Below, in pieces: positions 36,752 through 44,784 of a stretch of 64,000 bases of DNA (position 1 is the first letter of the stretch; each line of letters begins with the position of its first letter). The position numbers and the translations under genes are program-made. The DNA comes from Pseudomonas sp. DTU_2021_1001937_2_SI_NGA_ILE_001. GTDB lineage: Bacteria > Pseudomonadota > Gammaproteobacteria > Pseudomonadales > Pseudomonadaceae. Where the stretch lies: NCBI RefSeq assembly GCF_032463525.1, contig NZ_CP135971.1, positions 3,906,001 through 3,970,000 on the forward strand. Reading direction: 5' to 3'. Under the pieces are notes generated by a model, which did no database searches, was not told the origin of the DNA, and saw only the letters and a program-made list of their open reading frames with translations.

Positions 36752-37693
36752 ATGTCCATTCGCGAAATCCGCATCGCCACCCGCAAGAGCGCGTTGGCCC
36801 TCTGGCAGGCCGAGTACGTCAAGGCCCGTCTCGAACAGGCACACCCCGGGTTGCGGGTGACGTTGGTGCCCATGGTCAGTCGCGGCGACAAACTGCTCGA
36901 TTCGCCGCTGTCGAAAATCGGCGGCAAAGGCCTGTTCGTCAAGGAACTGGAGACCGCCCTGCTGGAAGACCAGGCCGACATCGCCGTGCACTCCATGAAG
37001 GATGTACCCATGGAGTTCCCGCAGGGTCTGGGGCTGTTCTGCATCTGCGAGCGCGAAGACCCGCGCGATGCCTTCGTTTCCAATCGTTTTGCCAGCCTCG
37101 ATGCGATGCCAGCGGGCAGTGTCGTCGGCACCTCCAGCTTGCGTCGCCAGGCGCAGCTGCTGGCCTTGCGCCCTGACCTGAAGATCCAGTTCCTGCGTGG
37201 CAACGTGAATACGCGCCTGGCCAAGCTCGATGCCGGTGAATACGACGCCATCATCCTGGCCGCTGCCGGGCTGATCCGCCTGGGTTTCGAGTCGCGCATC
37301 ACCGCCAGCCTGAGTATCGAGAACAGCCTGCCAGCGGGTGGCCAGGGTGCGGTGGGCATCGAATGCCGCAGTGCCGATGCTGAAGTGCACGCGCTGCTGG
37401 CACCTTTGCACCATGCCGACACCGCCGTACGGGTCATGGCCGAGCGGGCGCTCAACCGCCATCTCAATGGCGGCTGCCAGGTGCCCATCGCCTGTTACGC
37501 CGTACTTGAAGGGGAGCAGCTGTGGTTGCGGGGTCTGGTCGGCGAGCCTCAGGGCGGCCTGCTGCTGCGTGCCGAGGCGCGGGCTTCCAGGGATGCGGCG
37601 CAAGCCCTCGGCGTGGAAGTGGCCGAGGCGCTGCTGGCCCAGGGCGCCGGGCGCATCCTGCAGGCCGTGTATGGCGGGTCTCGCGAGCCATGA
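36752..37693 (+). CDS. hemC: Porphobilinogen deaminase (hydroxymethylbilane synthase)
   Basis: A 313-residue enzyme that joins four porphobilinogens into hydroxymethylbilane. Cys242 in [13 protein letters not shown] carries the dipyrromethane cofactor. [19 protein letters not shown] and [12 protein letters not shown] are substrate-binding segments. The start [20 protein letters not shown] is canonical. It lies 283 bp after algR and overlaps hemD by 4 bp. Confidence 0.97.
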   Translation: MSIREIRIATRKSALALWQAEYVKARLEQAHPGLRVTLVPMVSRGDKLLDSPLSKIGGKGLFVKELETALLEDQADIAVHSMKDVPMEFPQGLGLFCICEREDPRDAFVSNRFASLDAMPAGSVVGTSSLRRQAQLLALRPDLKIQFLRGNVNTRLAKLDAGEYDAIILAAAGLIRLGFESRITASLSIENSLPAGGQGAVGIECRSADAEVHALLAPLHHADTAVRVMAERALNRHLNGGCQVPIACYAVLEGEQLWLRGLVGEPQGGLLLRAEARASRDAAQALGVEVAEALLAQGAGRILQAVYGGSREP

Positions 37694-38466
37694 GCGGCTG
37701 GCGTCTGCTGCTGACCCGCCCGGCGCAGGAGTCGGCAGCCGTGGCCCAGGTGCTGGCGCAGGCCGGTGTCGCCTGCAGCAGCCTGCCGCTGCTGGAAACC
37801 GCGCCGCTGCCGCTCAGCGATGCGCAGCGGTCGCTGGTGTTCGACCTGATGACCTTCCAGGCGGTGATCGTGGTCAGCAAGCCGGCGGCGCGGCTGGCCG
37901 TGGAACTGCTGGATGAAATCTGGCCACAACCGCCGCTGCAACCCTGGTTCTGCGTGGGTGCGGGCACCGGCCAGATCCTGCTCGACTACGGCCTGATCGA
38001 TGTCAGCTGGTCGACGCAGGGTGATGACAGCGAAGCGCTGGTCGAAGTGCCTGCGTTGCAAAAGGCAATCGCCATACCCGGAAGCCGTGTGTTAATCATG
38101 CGCGGTGAGGGTGGCCGCGAATGGATGGCCGAGCAGTTGCGTGAGCAAGGTGTGAAGGTCGAGTACCTGTCGCTGTACCGCCGTTATCTGCCCGACTACC
38201 CGCCTGGCGCCTTGCTGCAGCGGGTGAGGGGGGAACGCTTGAACGGCCTGGTGGTCAGCAGTGGGCAGGGTCTGGAGCATCTGCTGCAGCTGGCGGGCAC
38301 GTCGTGGCCCGAGCTGGCCGACCTGCCGCTGTTCGTGCCAAGCCCCAGGGTCGCCGAGCTGGCGCGTGCCGCTGGCGCCCGTCATGTGGTCGATTGCCGT
38401 GGCGCCAGCAGCGCAGCCCTGCTGGGCGCATTGCAGGCGACCCCTGTACCCGCTCAGGCGGACTGA
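37690..38466 (+). CDS. hemD: Uroporphyrinogen-III synthase
   Basis: A 258-residue protein of the two-domain HemD fold, cyclising hydroxymethylbilane with ring D inversion. Sequence is poorly conserved in this family, but [40 protein letters not shown] and [19 protein letters not shown] are typical. The ATG at 37690 overlaps the hemC stop (ATGA). hemX and hemY follow. Confidence 0.93.
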   Translation: MSGWRLLLTRPAQESAAVAQVLAQAGVACSSLPLLETAPLPLSDAQRSLVFDLMTFQAVIVVSKPAARLAVELLDEIWPQPPLQPWFCVGAGTGQILLDYGLIDVSWSTQGDDSEALVEVPALQKAIAIPGSRVLIMRGEGGREWMAEQLREQGVKVEYLSLYRRYLPDYPPGALLQRVRGERLNGLVVSSGQGLEHLLQLAGTSWPELADLPLFVPSPRVAELARAAGARHVVDCRGASSAALLGALQATPVPAQAD

Positions 38467-38514
38467 TCGAAGAAGTAGCGTCTCTGAAGGCGCCTAACTG
38501 CAAAGGATGGATAC

Positions 38515-39627
38515 GTGAGCGAAACAGCCTTGCCCAAAGATGAAGTCACGCTGTCTAAGACACCGGCAGCGACGCCTGGCCCCGAACGTCCGGGTAACCG
38601 TGCCAGTGGCCTGGCAGTGCTGGCCCTGCTGCTGGGCATCGCCGGTGTGGGTGTGGCCGGCTGGGGGGTATGGCAGTTGCGCATGCTCCAGGCCGGGCAC
38701 CTGCAGCAGCGCAGCCAGGTCCAGGACATCGCCGAGCAGACGCTGGCGCTGGCCCGCAGCGATCAGCAACTCAACGCCCGGCTGGCGCAGTTCCCGCCGG
38801 CCGACCAGATCGAAGACAGCCGTCGCCTGGTAGCCCAGTTGCAAGGCGACCAGCAGCGTCTGAGCCAGCGTCTGGAAACCGTGCTGGGCGCCAGCCGCAA
38901 GGACTGGCGCCTGGCCGAGGCCGAACACCTGCTGCGCCTGGCCAGCCTGCGCCTTTCCGCCCTGCAGGACATCAACAGCGCCCGGGCGCTGGTTCAGGGC
39001 GCCGACGACATCCTTCGCGAGCAGGACGACCCGGGCGCTTTCGCCGCCCGAGAGCAGCTGGCGCGCAGCCTGGCTGCGTTGCACAGTGTCCAGCAGCCTG
39101 ACCGTACCGGCCTGTTCCTGCAGTTGGCGGCGCTGCGCGAGCAGGCTGAGCAGCTCAATGCCTTGGCGCCGGAATATCAGGACAAGGGCGAGTCGCTGCT
39201 GGGCCTGACCTCCGGCCCTCACGAGGATAGCTACTGGTCGCGCTGGTGGGACCAGATCTCGCATTACGTGCGCATCGACTTCAATGCTGACAAGGACATC
39301 CGCCCCGTACTGGCCGGCCAGAGCCTGCAGCAGGTCCGTCTGGCCCTGAGCCTGGCGCTGGAGCAGGCGCAATGGGCGGCATTGAACGGCGAGGCCGAGG
39401 TCTACAAGAAGGCCGTGGCCCAGGCGCGTAGCGTGCTGGACGCCAACTTCAACAAGGACAACCCGCAGAGCAAGGCGTTGGCGGACGGCCTGGCCAGCCT
39501 GGCCGACAAGCCCGTTTCGGTGGTGACCCCGGATCTGGCGCAGAGTCTGAGCGCCGTGCAAGCCTACCTCGAACGCCGTCATGCGGCTTCGCAGCCGGCC
39601 CAGACGCAGCGGGGGACCAGCCCATGA
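38515..39627 (+). CDS. hemX: HemX-like membrane protein (uroporphyrinogen-III C-methyltransferase family annotation)
   Basis: A 370-residue protein: a Pro/Ala-rich cytoplasmic head, a membrane span at about residues 40-60 (LAVLALLLGIAGVGVAGWGV), then a long periplasmic region with coiled-coil heptads (DIAEQTLALARSDQQLNARL) and the HemX core (AEHLLRLASLRLSALQDINS). The family is named after a methyltransferase but lacks its catalytic domain; its role near hemCD is uncertain. It uses GTG at 38515, with GGATA as a weak ribosome binding site. The stop overlaps hemY by ATGA. Confidence 0.88.
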   Translation: MSETALPKDEVTLSKTPAATPGPERPGNRASGLAVLALLLGIAGVGVAGWGVWQLRMLQAGHLQQRSQVQDIAEQTLALARSDQQLNARLAQFPPADQIEDSRRLVAQLQGDQQRLSQRLETVLGASRKDWRLAEAEHLLRLASLRLSALQDINSARALVQGADDILREQDDPGAFAAREQLARSLAALHSVQQPDRTGLFLQLAALREQAEQLNALAPEYQDKGESLLGLTSGPHEDSYWSRWWDQISHYVRIDFNADKDIRPVLAGQSLQQVRLALSLALEQAQWAALNGEAEVYKKAVAQARSVLDANFNKDNPQSKALADGLASLADKPVSVVTPDLAQSLSAVQAYLERRHAASQPAQTQRGTSP

Positions 39628-40868
39628 AACGCTTCTATGTCCTGCTGTTCATCGCCATTGCCGTGGCCGCGCTGATTGGCGTGGCCATGGCCGAGCACAC
39701 CGGTTACGTGCTGATTTCCTACCAGAGCTTCCGTTTCGAATCGAGCCTGTGGGCGGCGCTGGGGCTGCTGCTGCTCGTGTGGCTGCTGGTGGTCGTGGTG
39801 CGCGGGCTGATCGGCCTGCTGACCACCTCGGGCGGGCTGGTCAATCCATGGTCGCGGCGCAACCGTCGGCGTCGTGTGCAAATGGCCGTCTCCCAGGGGC
39901 AGATGGACTTGGCCGAAGGCCGCTGGGCCAGCGCCCAGCGTCATCTGCAGCGTGCTGCCGAGGCCGATCCGCAGCCGCTGCTCTATTACCTCGGCGCGGC
40001 CCGGGCTGCCAACGAACAGGGCCGTTACGAGGAGTGCGACACCCTGCTGGAGCGCGCCCTGCAGCGCCAGCCTCAGGCCGAGCTGGCCATTGCCCTGAGC
40101 CATGCTCAGTTGCAACAGGATCGCGGCGACACCGACGGCGCCCTGGTGACCCTCACGGCCATGCATGAACGCCACCCGCACAACCCTCAGGTGCTGCGCC
40201 AGTTGCAGCGCCTGCACCAGGTGCGTGGTGACTGGTCGGCGCTGATCCGCCTGATGCCTGAACTGCGCAAGGACAAGGTCCTGCCGCCCGCCGAGCTGGC
40301 CGAACTGGAGCGACGTGCCTGGGGGCAGAACCTCAGCCTGGCGCCCTGGCGTGAAGGCGAGGGTGCGCAGGCAACTGGCCTGGCCGCGCTGGACCAGGCC
40401 TGGAAAGCCCTGAGTTCCGCGCAGCGCCAGGAGCCGGCATTGGTGCTGGCCTATGCCGAGCAACTGCGCCGCCTGGGCGCTGAGGCGCAAGCTGAAGAAG
40501 TGTTGCGCGCCGCACTCAAGCGCGGCTATGACAGCCATCTGGCGCGCTTGTACGGGCTGGTGCGAGGCGCTGACAATTCCCGGCAGCTGCAGGCGGCCGA
40601 GGGCTGGTTGAAGGCGCACGCCGATGACCCCAGCCTGCTGCTGACCCTGGGGCGTATCTGCCTGCAGGGACGCCTGTGGGGCAAGGCCCGGGATTATTTG
40701 GAAAGCAGCCTGCGTCTGCAGCCCAACCCGGAAACCTGCGCCGAGCTGGCACGCCTGCTGGCCCAGCTGGGCGAAACCGAGCGCAGCAACCAGCTGTTCC
40801 AGCAAGGCCTGGGCATGCTCGACGAGCGCCTGTTGGCGCGCCCGCTACCGGCGCTGAGCCGCGCCTGA
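39624..40868 (+). CDS. hemY: HemY-like membrane TPR protein
   Basis: A 414-residue protein with two N-terminal membrane spans (about 5-25, 40-62), then the HemY_N segment and tetratricopeptide-type helices to the end (GRWASAQRHLQRAAEADPQP, LLYYLGAARAANEQGRYEEC). It is not the coproporphyrinogen oxidase HemY of Gram-positives. The role is unknown but it accompanies hemX in gammaproteobacteria. A 17-bp perfect stem follows at 40871. Confidence 0.9.
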   Translation: MKRFYVLLFIAIAVAALIGVAMAEHTGYVLISYQSFRFESSLWAALGLLLLVWLLVVVVRGLIGLLTTSGGLVNPWSRRNRRRRVQMAVSQGQMDLAEGRWASAQRHLQRAAEADPQPLLYYLGAARAANEQGRYEECDTLLERALQRQPQAELAIALSHAQLQQDRGDTDGALVTLTAMHERHPHNPQVLRQLQRLHQVRGDWSALIRLMPELRKDKVLPPAELAELERRAWGQNLSLAPWREGEGAQATGLAALDQAWKALSSAQRQEPALVLAYAEQLRRLGAEAQAEEVLRAALKRGYDSHLARLYGLVRGADNSRQLQAAEGWLKAHADDPSLLLTLGRICLQGRLWGKARDYLESSLRLQPNPETCAELARLLAQLGETERSNQLFQQGLGMLDERLLARPLPALSRA

Positions 40869-40870
40869 AT

Positions 40871-40907
40871 CATCGACGCAGGGCCGGTCGCCGGCCCTGC
40901 GTCGATG
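40871..40907. terminator. Perfect 17-bp inverted repeat after hemY
   Basis: CATCGACGCAGGGCCGG, loop TCG, then its exact complement ending CGTCGATG. It starts 3 bp after the hemY stop. No T-tract follows, so it may act with Rho or as an RNA-stabilising hairpin. Confidence 0.6.
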
Positions 40908-41092
40908 TACCGCATTGGCAGCCCTGCTCTCACTTCGGCTTCAGCTCATTCCTACACTGCAAAGTAAAAATGCTGATTTTGTATGTGTATTTTTCCTTTT
41001 GTATTCAGCGATGCATCGGTAGTGTCCTGCCTTGAAAGCTGCGGGCGCTTTCCTCTACCGTAGCGGCCTTTCCTCTCTGTAACGGATTTGCC

Positions 41093-41605
41093 ATGCAGCT
41101 GGCTCGCACGCGCGTTCTGCTTTTCCTCGGCTTCATCGCGAGCGTGTTGTCGCTGGGCGCGGCGTTCTACCTGCAATACGCAGTCGGCCTGGAGCCCTGC
41201 ATGCTGTGCCGCTGGCAGCGTGTGTTGCTGGCCGGCTGTGCGCTGATCTGTCTGGTGGCCTGCCTGCATCGCCCTGCCGCCCGCGGCTGGAATCTCTACG
41301 CCCTGTCGTTGTTGCTGGCCGCCCTGGCGGGATCCGGTGTGGCGGGTGCGCAGGTCTGGCTGCAGACCTCCGCGCTGGAGGAAAAGGGCCTGGCGCTGGG
41401 TATGCTGGAGCGGATCCTGCCGGCGGGGCCGGGCGACCTGCATGCCGAGTTACTGCACTGCGCCGAGATCAACTGGTCGCTGTTCGGCATCAGCCTGCCA
41501 GAGTGGAGCCTGCTGCTGTTCATCGCACTGATGCTGCCCGGCCTGTACGCCCTTTCCGGGCAAGTCGCACGCCGGGTAAGGCGTCGGGATCAAACGTCCG
41601 TATGA
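41093..41605 (+). CDS. dsbB: DsbB-family disulfide bond formation protein (DsbH-like) with a reduced cysteine set
   Basis: A 170-residue inner-membrane protein with four spans. The first periplasmic loop has the active pair C36-C39 in EPCMLCRWQ, which passes electrons to quinone. In E. coli DsbB a second loop pair (C104, C130) reoxidises DsbA. Here the corresponding loop (about 90-130) has only one cysteine, C123 in LLHCAEINWSLFG; the upstream partner position is not Cys. The protein may therefore work through C123 alone or with another partner. By recalled gene order it corresponds to P. aeruginosa dsbH beside algQ. Confidence 0.85.
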   Translation: MQLARTRVLLFLGFIASVLSLGAAFYLQYAVGLEPCMLCRWQRVLLAGCALICLVACLHRPAARGWNLYALSLLLAALAGSGVAGAQVWLQTSALEEKGLALGMLERILPAGPGDLHAELLHCAEINWSLFGISLPEWSLLLFIALMLPGLYALSGQVARRVRRRDQTSV

Positions 41606-41624
41606 ACTTTATCGCCCTTCGAAC

Positions 41625-41651
41625 TTGATGACCCTTCCTTGCGGGCATAAT
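41625..41651 (+). promoter_or_regulatory. Candidate promoter of algQ
   Basis: TTGATG (41625-41630), 15 bp, CATAAT (41646-41651). The algQ ATG is 121 bp downstream. The short spacer makes this tentative. Confidence 0.35.
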
Positions 41652-41771
41652 CTGGCTCGCATGCGTCACGGAAGTTCGCCGTCATGACGCCATTCAGGCT
41701 CGGCTCACAAGGCTGCGACAAGCCTTGGGGTCGCAACAGGACTGCAGCCCCTGAAGGGAAGAGAGAACATC

Positions 41772-42233
41772 ATGCTGGAAAGCTGTGAGAATGCTCAGGA
41801 GCGTTGGGGCGGGGTCAATCTACTGATCGATCGCTGGCTTCATGAGCGCCATGAACTGATCAAGGCCTACGATGCACTGGGCGGGGCGCCTGCCTCGCTT
41901 GGCGACCACAAGGCCAAGCAGCGTTTCTGCCAGTTGCTGGTCGACTATGTATCAGCGGGGCATTTCGAGGTCTATGAACAGCTGAGCGACGAGGCCAAGG
42001 CGTTCAATGACGAACGCGGCCTGGAACTGGCCGATACCCTGTTTCCCCGTCTGGAGGTCATCACGCAGTTCGCGCTGGCATTCAACGATCGTTGCGACAA
42101 GCGTGACTCGTCCGATTGCGCCAGTGACTTCAAGAAGCTCGGTGGACTGTTGCACGAGCGTTTCGAACTTGAAGACTGCCTGATCGAGGTGCTGCACAAC
42201 GCTCATCGCGAAGAGGCCAGCGCCACCGCCTGA
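41772..42233 (+). CDS. algQ: Anti-sigma-70 factor AlgQ (Rsd family)
   Basis: A 153-residue helical protein of the Rsd/AlgQ family that binds the housekeeping sigma-70 and frees RNA polymerase for alternative sigmas. Family-like stretches are [20 protein letters not shown] at the start, [32 protein letters not shown], and [30 protein letters not shown] precedes the ATG. In P. aeruginosa it affects alginate and siderophore genes. A terminator follows at 42256. Confidence 0.94.
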   Translation: MLESCENAQERWGGVNLLIDRWLHERHELIKAYDALGGAPASLGDHKAKQRFCQLLVDYVSAGHFEVYEQLSDEAKAFNDERGLELADTLFPRLEVITQFALAFNDRCDKRDSSDCASDFKKLGGLLHERFELEDCLIEVLHNAHREEASATA

Positions 42234-42255
42234 CAGGCCAGGGTTGTCGAAGAGA

Positions 42256-42280
42256 AAGGGTGCGCAAGCACCCTTTTTTC
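42256..42280. terminator. Terminator after algQ
   Basis: AAAGGGTGC, loop GCAA, GCACCCTTT with further T residues. It sits between convergent algQ and the FKBP gene. Confidence 0.9.
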
Positions 42281-42338
42281 TTGGCAAGAACTCAGCCGCT
42301 CTGTGCATCATTTTTGCCTGCGACCTTCTGCCGTTGGC

Positions 42339-43013
42339 TCAATGCCCGACCGCCAGCAGCTCGATCTCGAACACCAGCGGGGTGAACGGGTCGATCAGGT
42401 CGCCTGCGCCTTCGGCCCCGTAGGCCTGTGCCGAAGGGATTACCAGTCGCCATTTGGCGCCTACCGGCATGTTCTGCAGGGCCGTGGTCCAGCCACTGAT
42501 CACGCTGTCCAGACGAAACCACTGCGGCTGGCTGCTCTGGTCGAACACCGTGCCGTCTGGCAGGCGCCCGACATATTGCACCTGCACCCGGCCATTGGCA
42601 TCAGGGTGCGGGCCGCTGCCCTTGACCAGCTCGGTCATCAGGATGCCGTCGGCCAGTTCCTTCACGCCCGGCTTGGTTTTTTCCGCGTCCATGAACTTAC
42701 GCTCGGCGGCCAGTGCGGCTTCGGTCTGCGAGTCGGTGCCCGCTGCTTCGGCCTGGGTCATGGCGGCATCGTGATCGGCGAGAATCTTGTCGATGCGCTC
42801 TTGCTTGAGCGCCAGGGGCTTGCCTTGGTAGGACTGCTTCAAGCCTTCGATGAGCGCGGCCAGGTCGAGGTCCGGGACTTCCTGGCGCATGCGCTCACCC
42901 AGGCTCGCGCCCAGGCTGTAGGCGAGGTCATGGGCATCGCTGGAAGGAGCGGTTTGCGCCGCCTGGGCCAGGGGCGTCAGCAGAAACAGCGGCAATAGCA
43001 GGTAGCGCGGCAT
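42339..43013 (-). CDS. Periplasmic FKBP-type peptidyl-prolyl isomerase
   Basis: A 224-residue protein: signal peptide (MPRYLLLPLFLLTPLAQA, cut near AQAAQT), an N-terminal dimerisation domain (HDLAYSLGASLGERMRQEVP, LIEGLKQSYQGKPLALKQER), and the C-terminal FKBP domain (VQVQYVGRLPDGTVFDQS, WTTALQNMPVGAKWRLVIPS, YGAEGAGD, LVFEIELLAV). It resembles FkpA/Mip-type chaperone-isomerases. The ATG at 43013 has GGAGAG upstream; a longer frame further upstream was rejected. It diverges from algP. Confidence 0.92.
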   Translation of the reverse strand: MPRYLLLPLFLLTPLAQAAQTAPSSDAHDLAYSLGASLGERMRQEVPDLDLAALIEGLKQSYQGKPLALKQERIDKILADHDAAMTQAEAAGTDSQTEAALAAERKFMDAEKTKPGVKELADGILMTELVKGSGPHPDANGRVQVQYVGRLPDGTVFDQSSQPQWFRLDSVISGWTTALQNMPVGAKWRLVIPSAQAYGAEGAGDLIDPFTPLVFEIELLAVGH

Positions 43014-43272
43014 GAAGGCTCTCCGGCCGGAAATGTGGGGAACCCGTGGCGTGTCCACAGGTACCGAATGATCGGTGACTTGCGGATTATGCCAGTGCAG
43101 TCCGCCGAGATGAGCACGCCGGCAAGGTGAAATTTTGCTGTTTCTACATGGGCTTGCAAAAACCATGGACGCACACTGCAACGGCGCACTTGCAATGCTG
43201 TCAAGATGAGCTAGCGGCGCTTCAGGCAGAGGTCTAGTATGGGCCGCAATTTCGTCAGTCAGGAGGTAAATC

Positions 43273-44265
43273 ATGTCGGCCAAGAAGAAGCCCGTAAAAA
43301 CTCCATTGCATTTGCTCCAACAACTGTCGGGAAGCCTGCTTGAGCATCTGGAAGAGGCTTGCGCACAAGCCCTGGCCGATGCCGAGAAACTCCTCGCCAA
43401 GCTGGAAAAACAGCGCGTCAAGGCGCAGGAAAAACTGCACAAGTCGCGTACCAAAATTCAGGATGCCGCCGCTGCCGGCAAGACCAAGGCCCAGACCAAG
43501 GCCAAATCCGCTGTCGACGAACTCGAAGCCCTGCTCGATTCGCTGAAGGATCGTCAGAGCGAAACCCGTACCTACATTCAGCACCTCAAGCGCGATGTGC
43601 AGGAAAGCCTGAAGCTGGCACAGGGCGTTGGCCGCGTGCAGGAGGCTGTTGGCAAAGTGCTCAGCAGCCGTGAGGTCAAGCCTGCTGCCAAGGCACCGGC
43701 CAAAGCCGCTGCCGCCAAGCCTGCTGCTGCCAAGGCACCGGCCAAAGTCGCTGCCGCCAAGCCTGCTGCCGCCAAGGCGCCGGCCAAAGTCGCTGCGGCC
43801 AAGCCTGCTGCCGCCAAGGCGCCGACCAAAGCTGCTGCGGCCAAGCCTGCCGCTGCCAAGGCGCCGGCCAAAGCTGCTGCCGCCAAACCAGTTGCCGCCA
43901 AGGCCCCGGCCAAAGCTGCCGCCGCCAAGCCTGCCGCTGCCAAGGCTCCAGTCAAAGCCGCCGCCGCCAAAGCCCCAGCCAAAGTCGCTGCTGCCAAGCC
44001 TGCCGCCGCCAAGGCGCCGGCCAAAGCTGCTGCTGCCAAGCCCGCTGCCGCCAAGGCCCCGGCCAAAGCCGCTGCTGCCAAGCCTGCCGCCGCCAAGGCG
44101 CCGGCCAAAGCTGCTGCTGCCAAGCCTGCCGCTGCCAAGGCGCCAGCCAAGCCCGCTGCCTCCCAGGCGCCAGCCGCTACCGCCCCTGCGGCCAGCAAGC
44201 CAGAGACCACTCCGGCCGCGACCCCTGTGGCCGCCAACAGCGCTACGCCAGGCAACAACGCTTAA
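43273..44265 (+). CDS. algP: AlgP, histone H1-like Lys/Ala-repeat protein
   Basis: A 330-residue basic protein. The N-terminal 130 residues form a coiled-coil domain (KTPLHLLQQLSGSLLEHLEE, EKLLAKLEKQRVKAQEKL). From about residue 137 to 296 it is built of 14-residue AAAKPAAAKAPAKA units, roughly twelve in number with small variants (V, T, P replacing A; one shortened unit). The KPAA-type tail resembles eukaryotic histone H1 and is thought to bind DNA; in P. aeruginosa it affects algD. A strong ribosome binding site AGGAGG (43261-43266) precedes the ATG. The stop TAA overlaps the convergent gene's stop. Confidence 0.95.
   Translation: MSAKKKPVKTPLHLLQQLSGSLLEHLEEACAQALADAEKLLAKLEKQRVKAQEKLHKSRTKIQDAAAAGKTKAQTKAKSAVDELEALLDSLKDRQSETRTYIQHLKRDVQESLKLAQGVGRVQEAVGKVLSSREVKPAAKAPAKAAAAKPAAAKAPAKVAAAKPAAAKAPAKVAAAKPAAAKAPTKAAAAKPAAAKAPAKAAAAKPVAAKAPAKAAAAKPAAAKAPVKAAAAKAPAKVAAAKPAAAKAPAKAAAAKPAAAKAPAKAAAAKPAAAKAPAKAAAAKPAAAKAPAKPAASQAPAATAPAASKPETTPAATPVAANSATPGNNA
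43681..44160 (+). repeat. Tandem repeat array within algP
   Basis: About twelve imperfect 42-base units of the kind GCCAAGCCTGCCGCCGCCAA...GGCGCCGGCCAAAGC, coding the Lys-Ala-Pro repeat. Unit copies differ mainly at third codon positions. Such arrays are prone to slippage, changing repeat number in frame. Confidence 0.9.
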
Positions 44266-44738
44266 GCTTGCCCCCCGGCGTCTTCGAGCGCGGCGCACAG
44301 CCTCTGCAGTGCGTCGTGCTCCTGGCAGGCTTGCGGGCCGCACAAGGTCCGCAGCCAGTCCTGCACATCCGTCGCTTCGTCGATAGGCCACTCTCTGGTC
44401 AACTGCTGCAGACGCGCCAACAGTTGCCGTTCCGCCTGTAACTCCAGTTTCTTGAGTTGCTCACGCAGGTCAGCCAGTGCACTGTCTTGCTGCGCCGCCG
44501 TGCGCCATTGCCGGCGCAAGCCGCGCAGCGGCGTCACCACGTCGGCCTGCCAGGGCCCGGCCAGCGCGACGAGCGCGTCGACCCGTTGTGGCGTGCAGGC
44601 CACGCCCCGTTTACCCAGCCATACGCCACACAGCAGCAGGCACACGTCGGCACCTTCGTCCTGCAGTCTCAGGCAGGCCTGTTCGACACCTGGCCGGGCG
44701 TAGAAATCGAGGGTGAAACTCCATAGATCCGCAGGCAT
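44262..44738 (-). CDS. TIGR02444 family protein
   Basis: A 158-residue soluble protein starting MPADLWSFTLDFYARPGVEQ, with DVCLLLCGVWLGKRGVACTP and the helical middle LREQLKKLELQAERQLL. This start and the YARPGVExACLxLQ pattern are typical of TIGR02444, a pseudomonad/gammaproteobacterial family of unknown function near algP and an ABC-F gene. Its stop codon (TTA on the plus strand at 44262-44264) overlaps the algP stop. It diverges from the ABC-F gene with 46 bp between starts. Confidence 0.88.
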   Translation of the reverse strand: MPADLWSFTLDFYARPGVEQACLRLQDEGADVCLLLCGVWLGKRGVACTPQRVDALVALAGPWQADVVTPLRGLRRQWRTAAQQDSALADLREQLKKLELQAERQLLARLQQLTREWPIDEATDVQDWLRTLCGPQACQEHDALQRLCAALEDAGGQA

Positions 44739-44784
44739 AGTGGTCCACCTGTCCGGGACGAAGCTGGTAGACTCCGCCGCCATC

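Noticed and set aside
43255..44391. Minus-strand frames of 226 and 378 codons opposite algP
   Set aside because: Artefacts of the algP tandem repeat (Ala/Leu/Gly or Gly/Ser periodicity); no ribosome binding site or family character.
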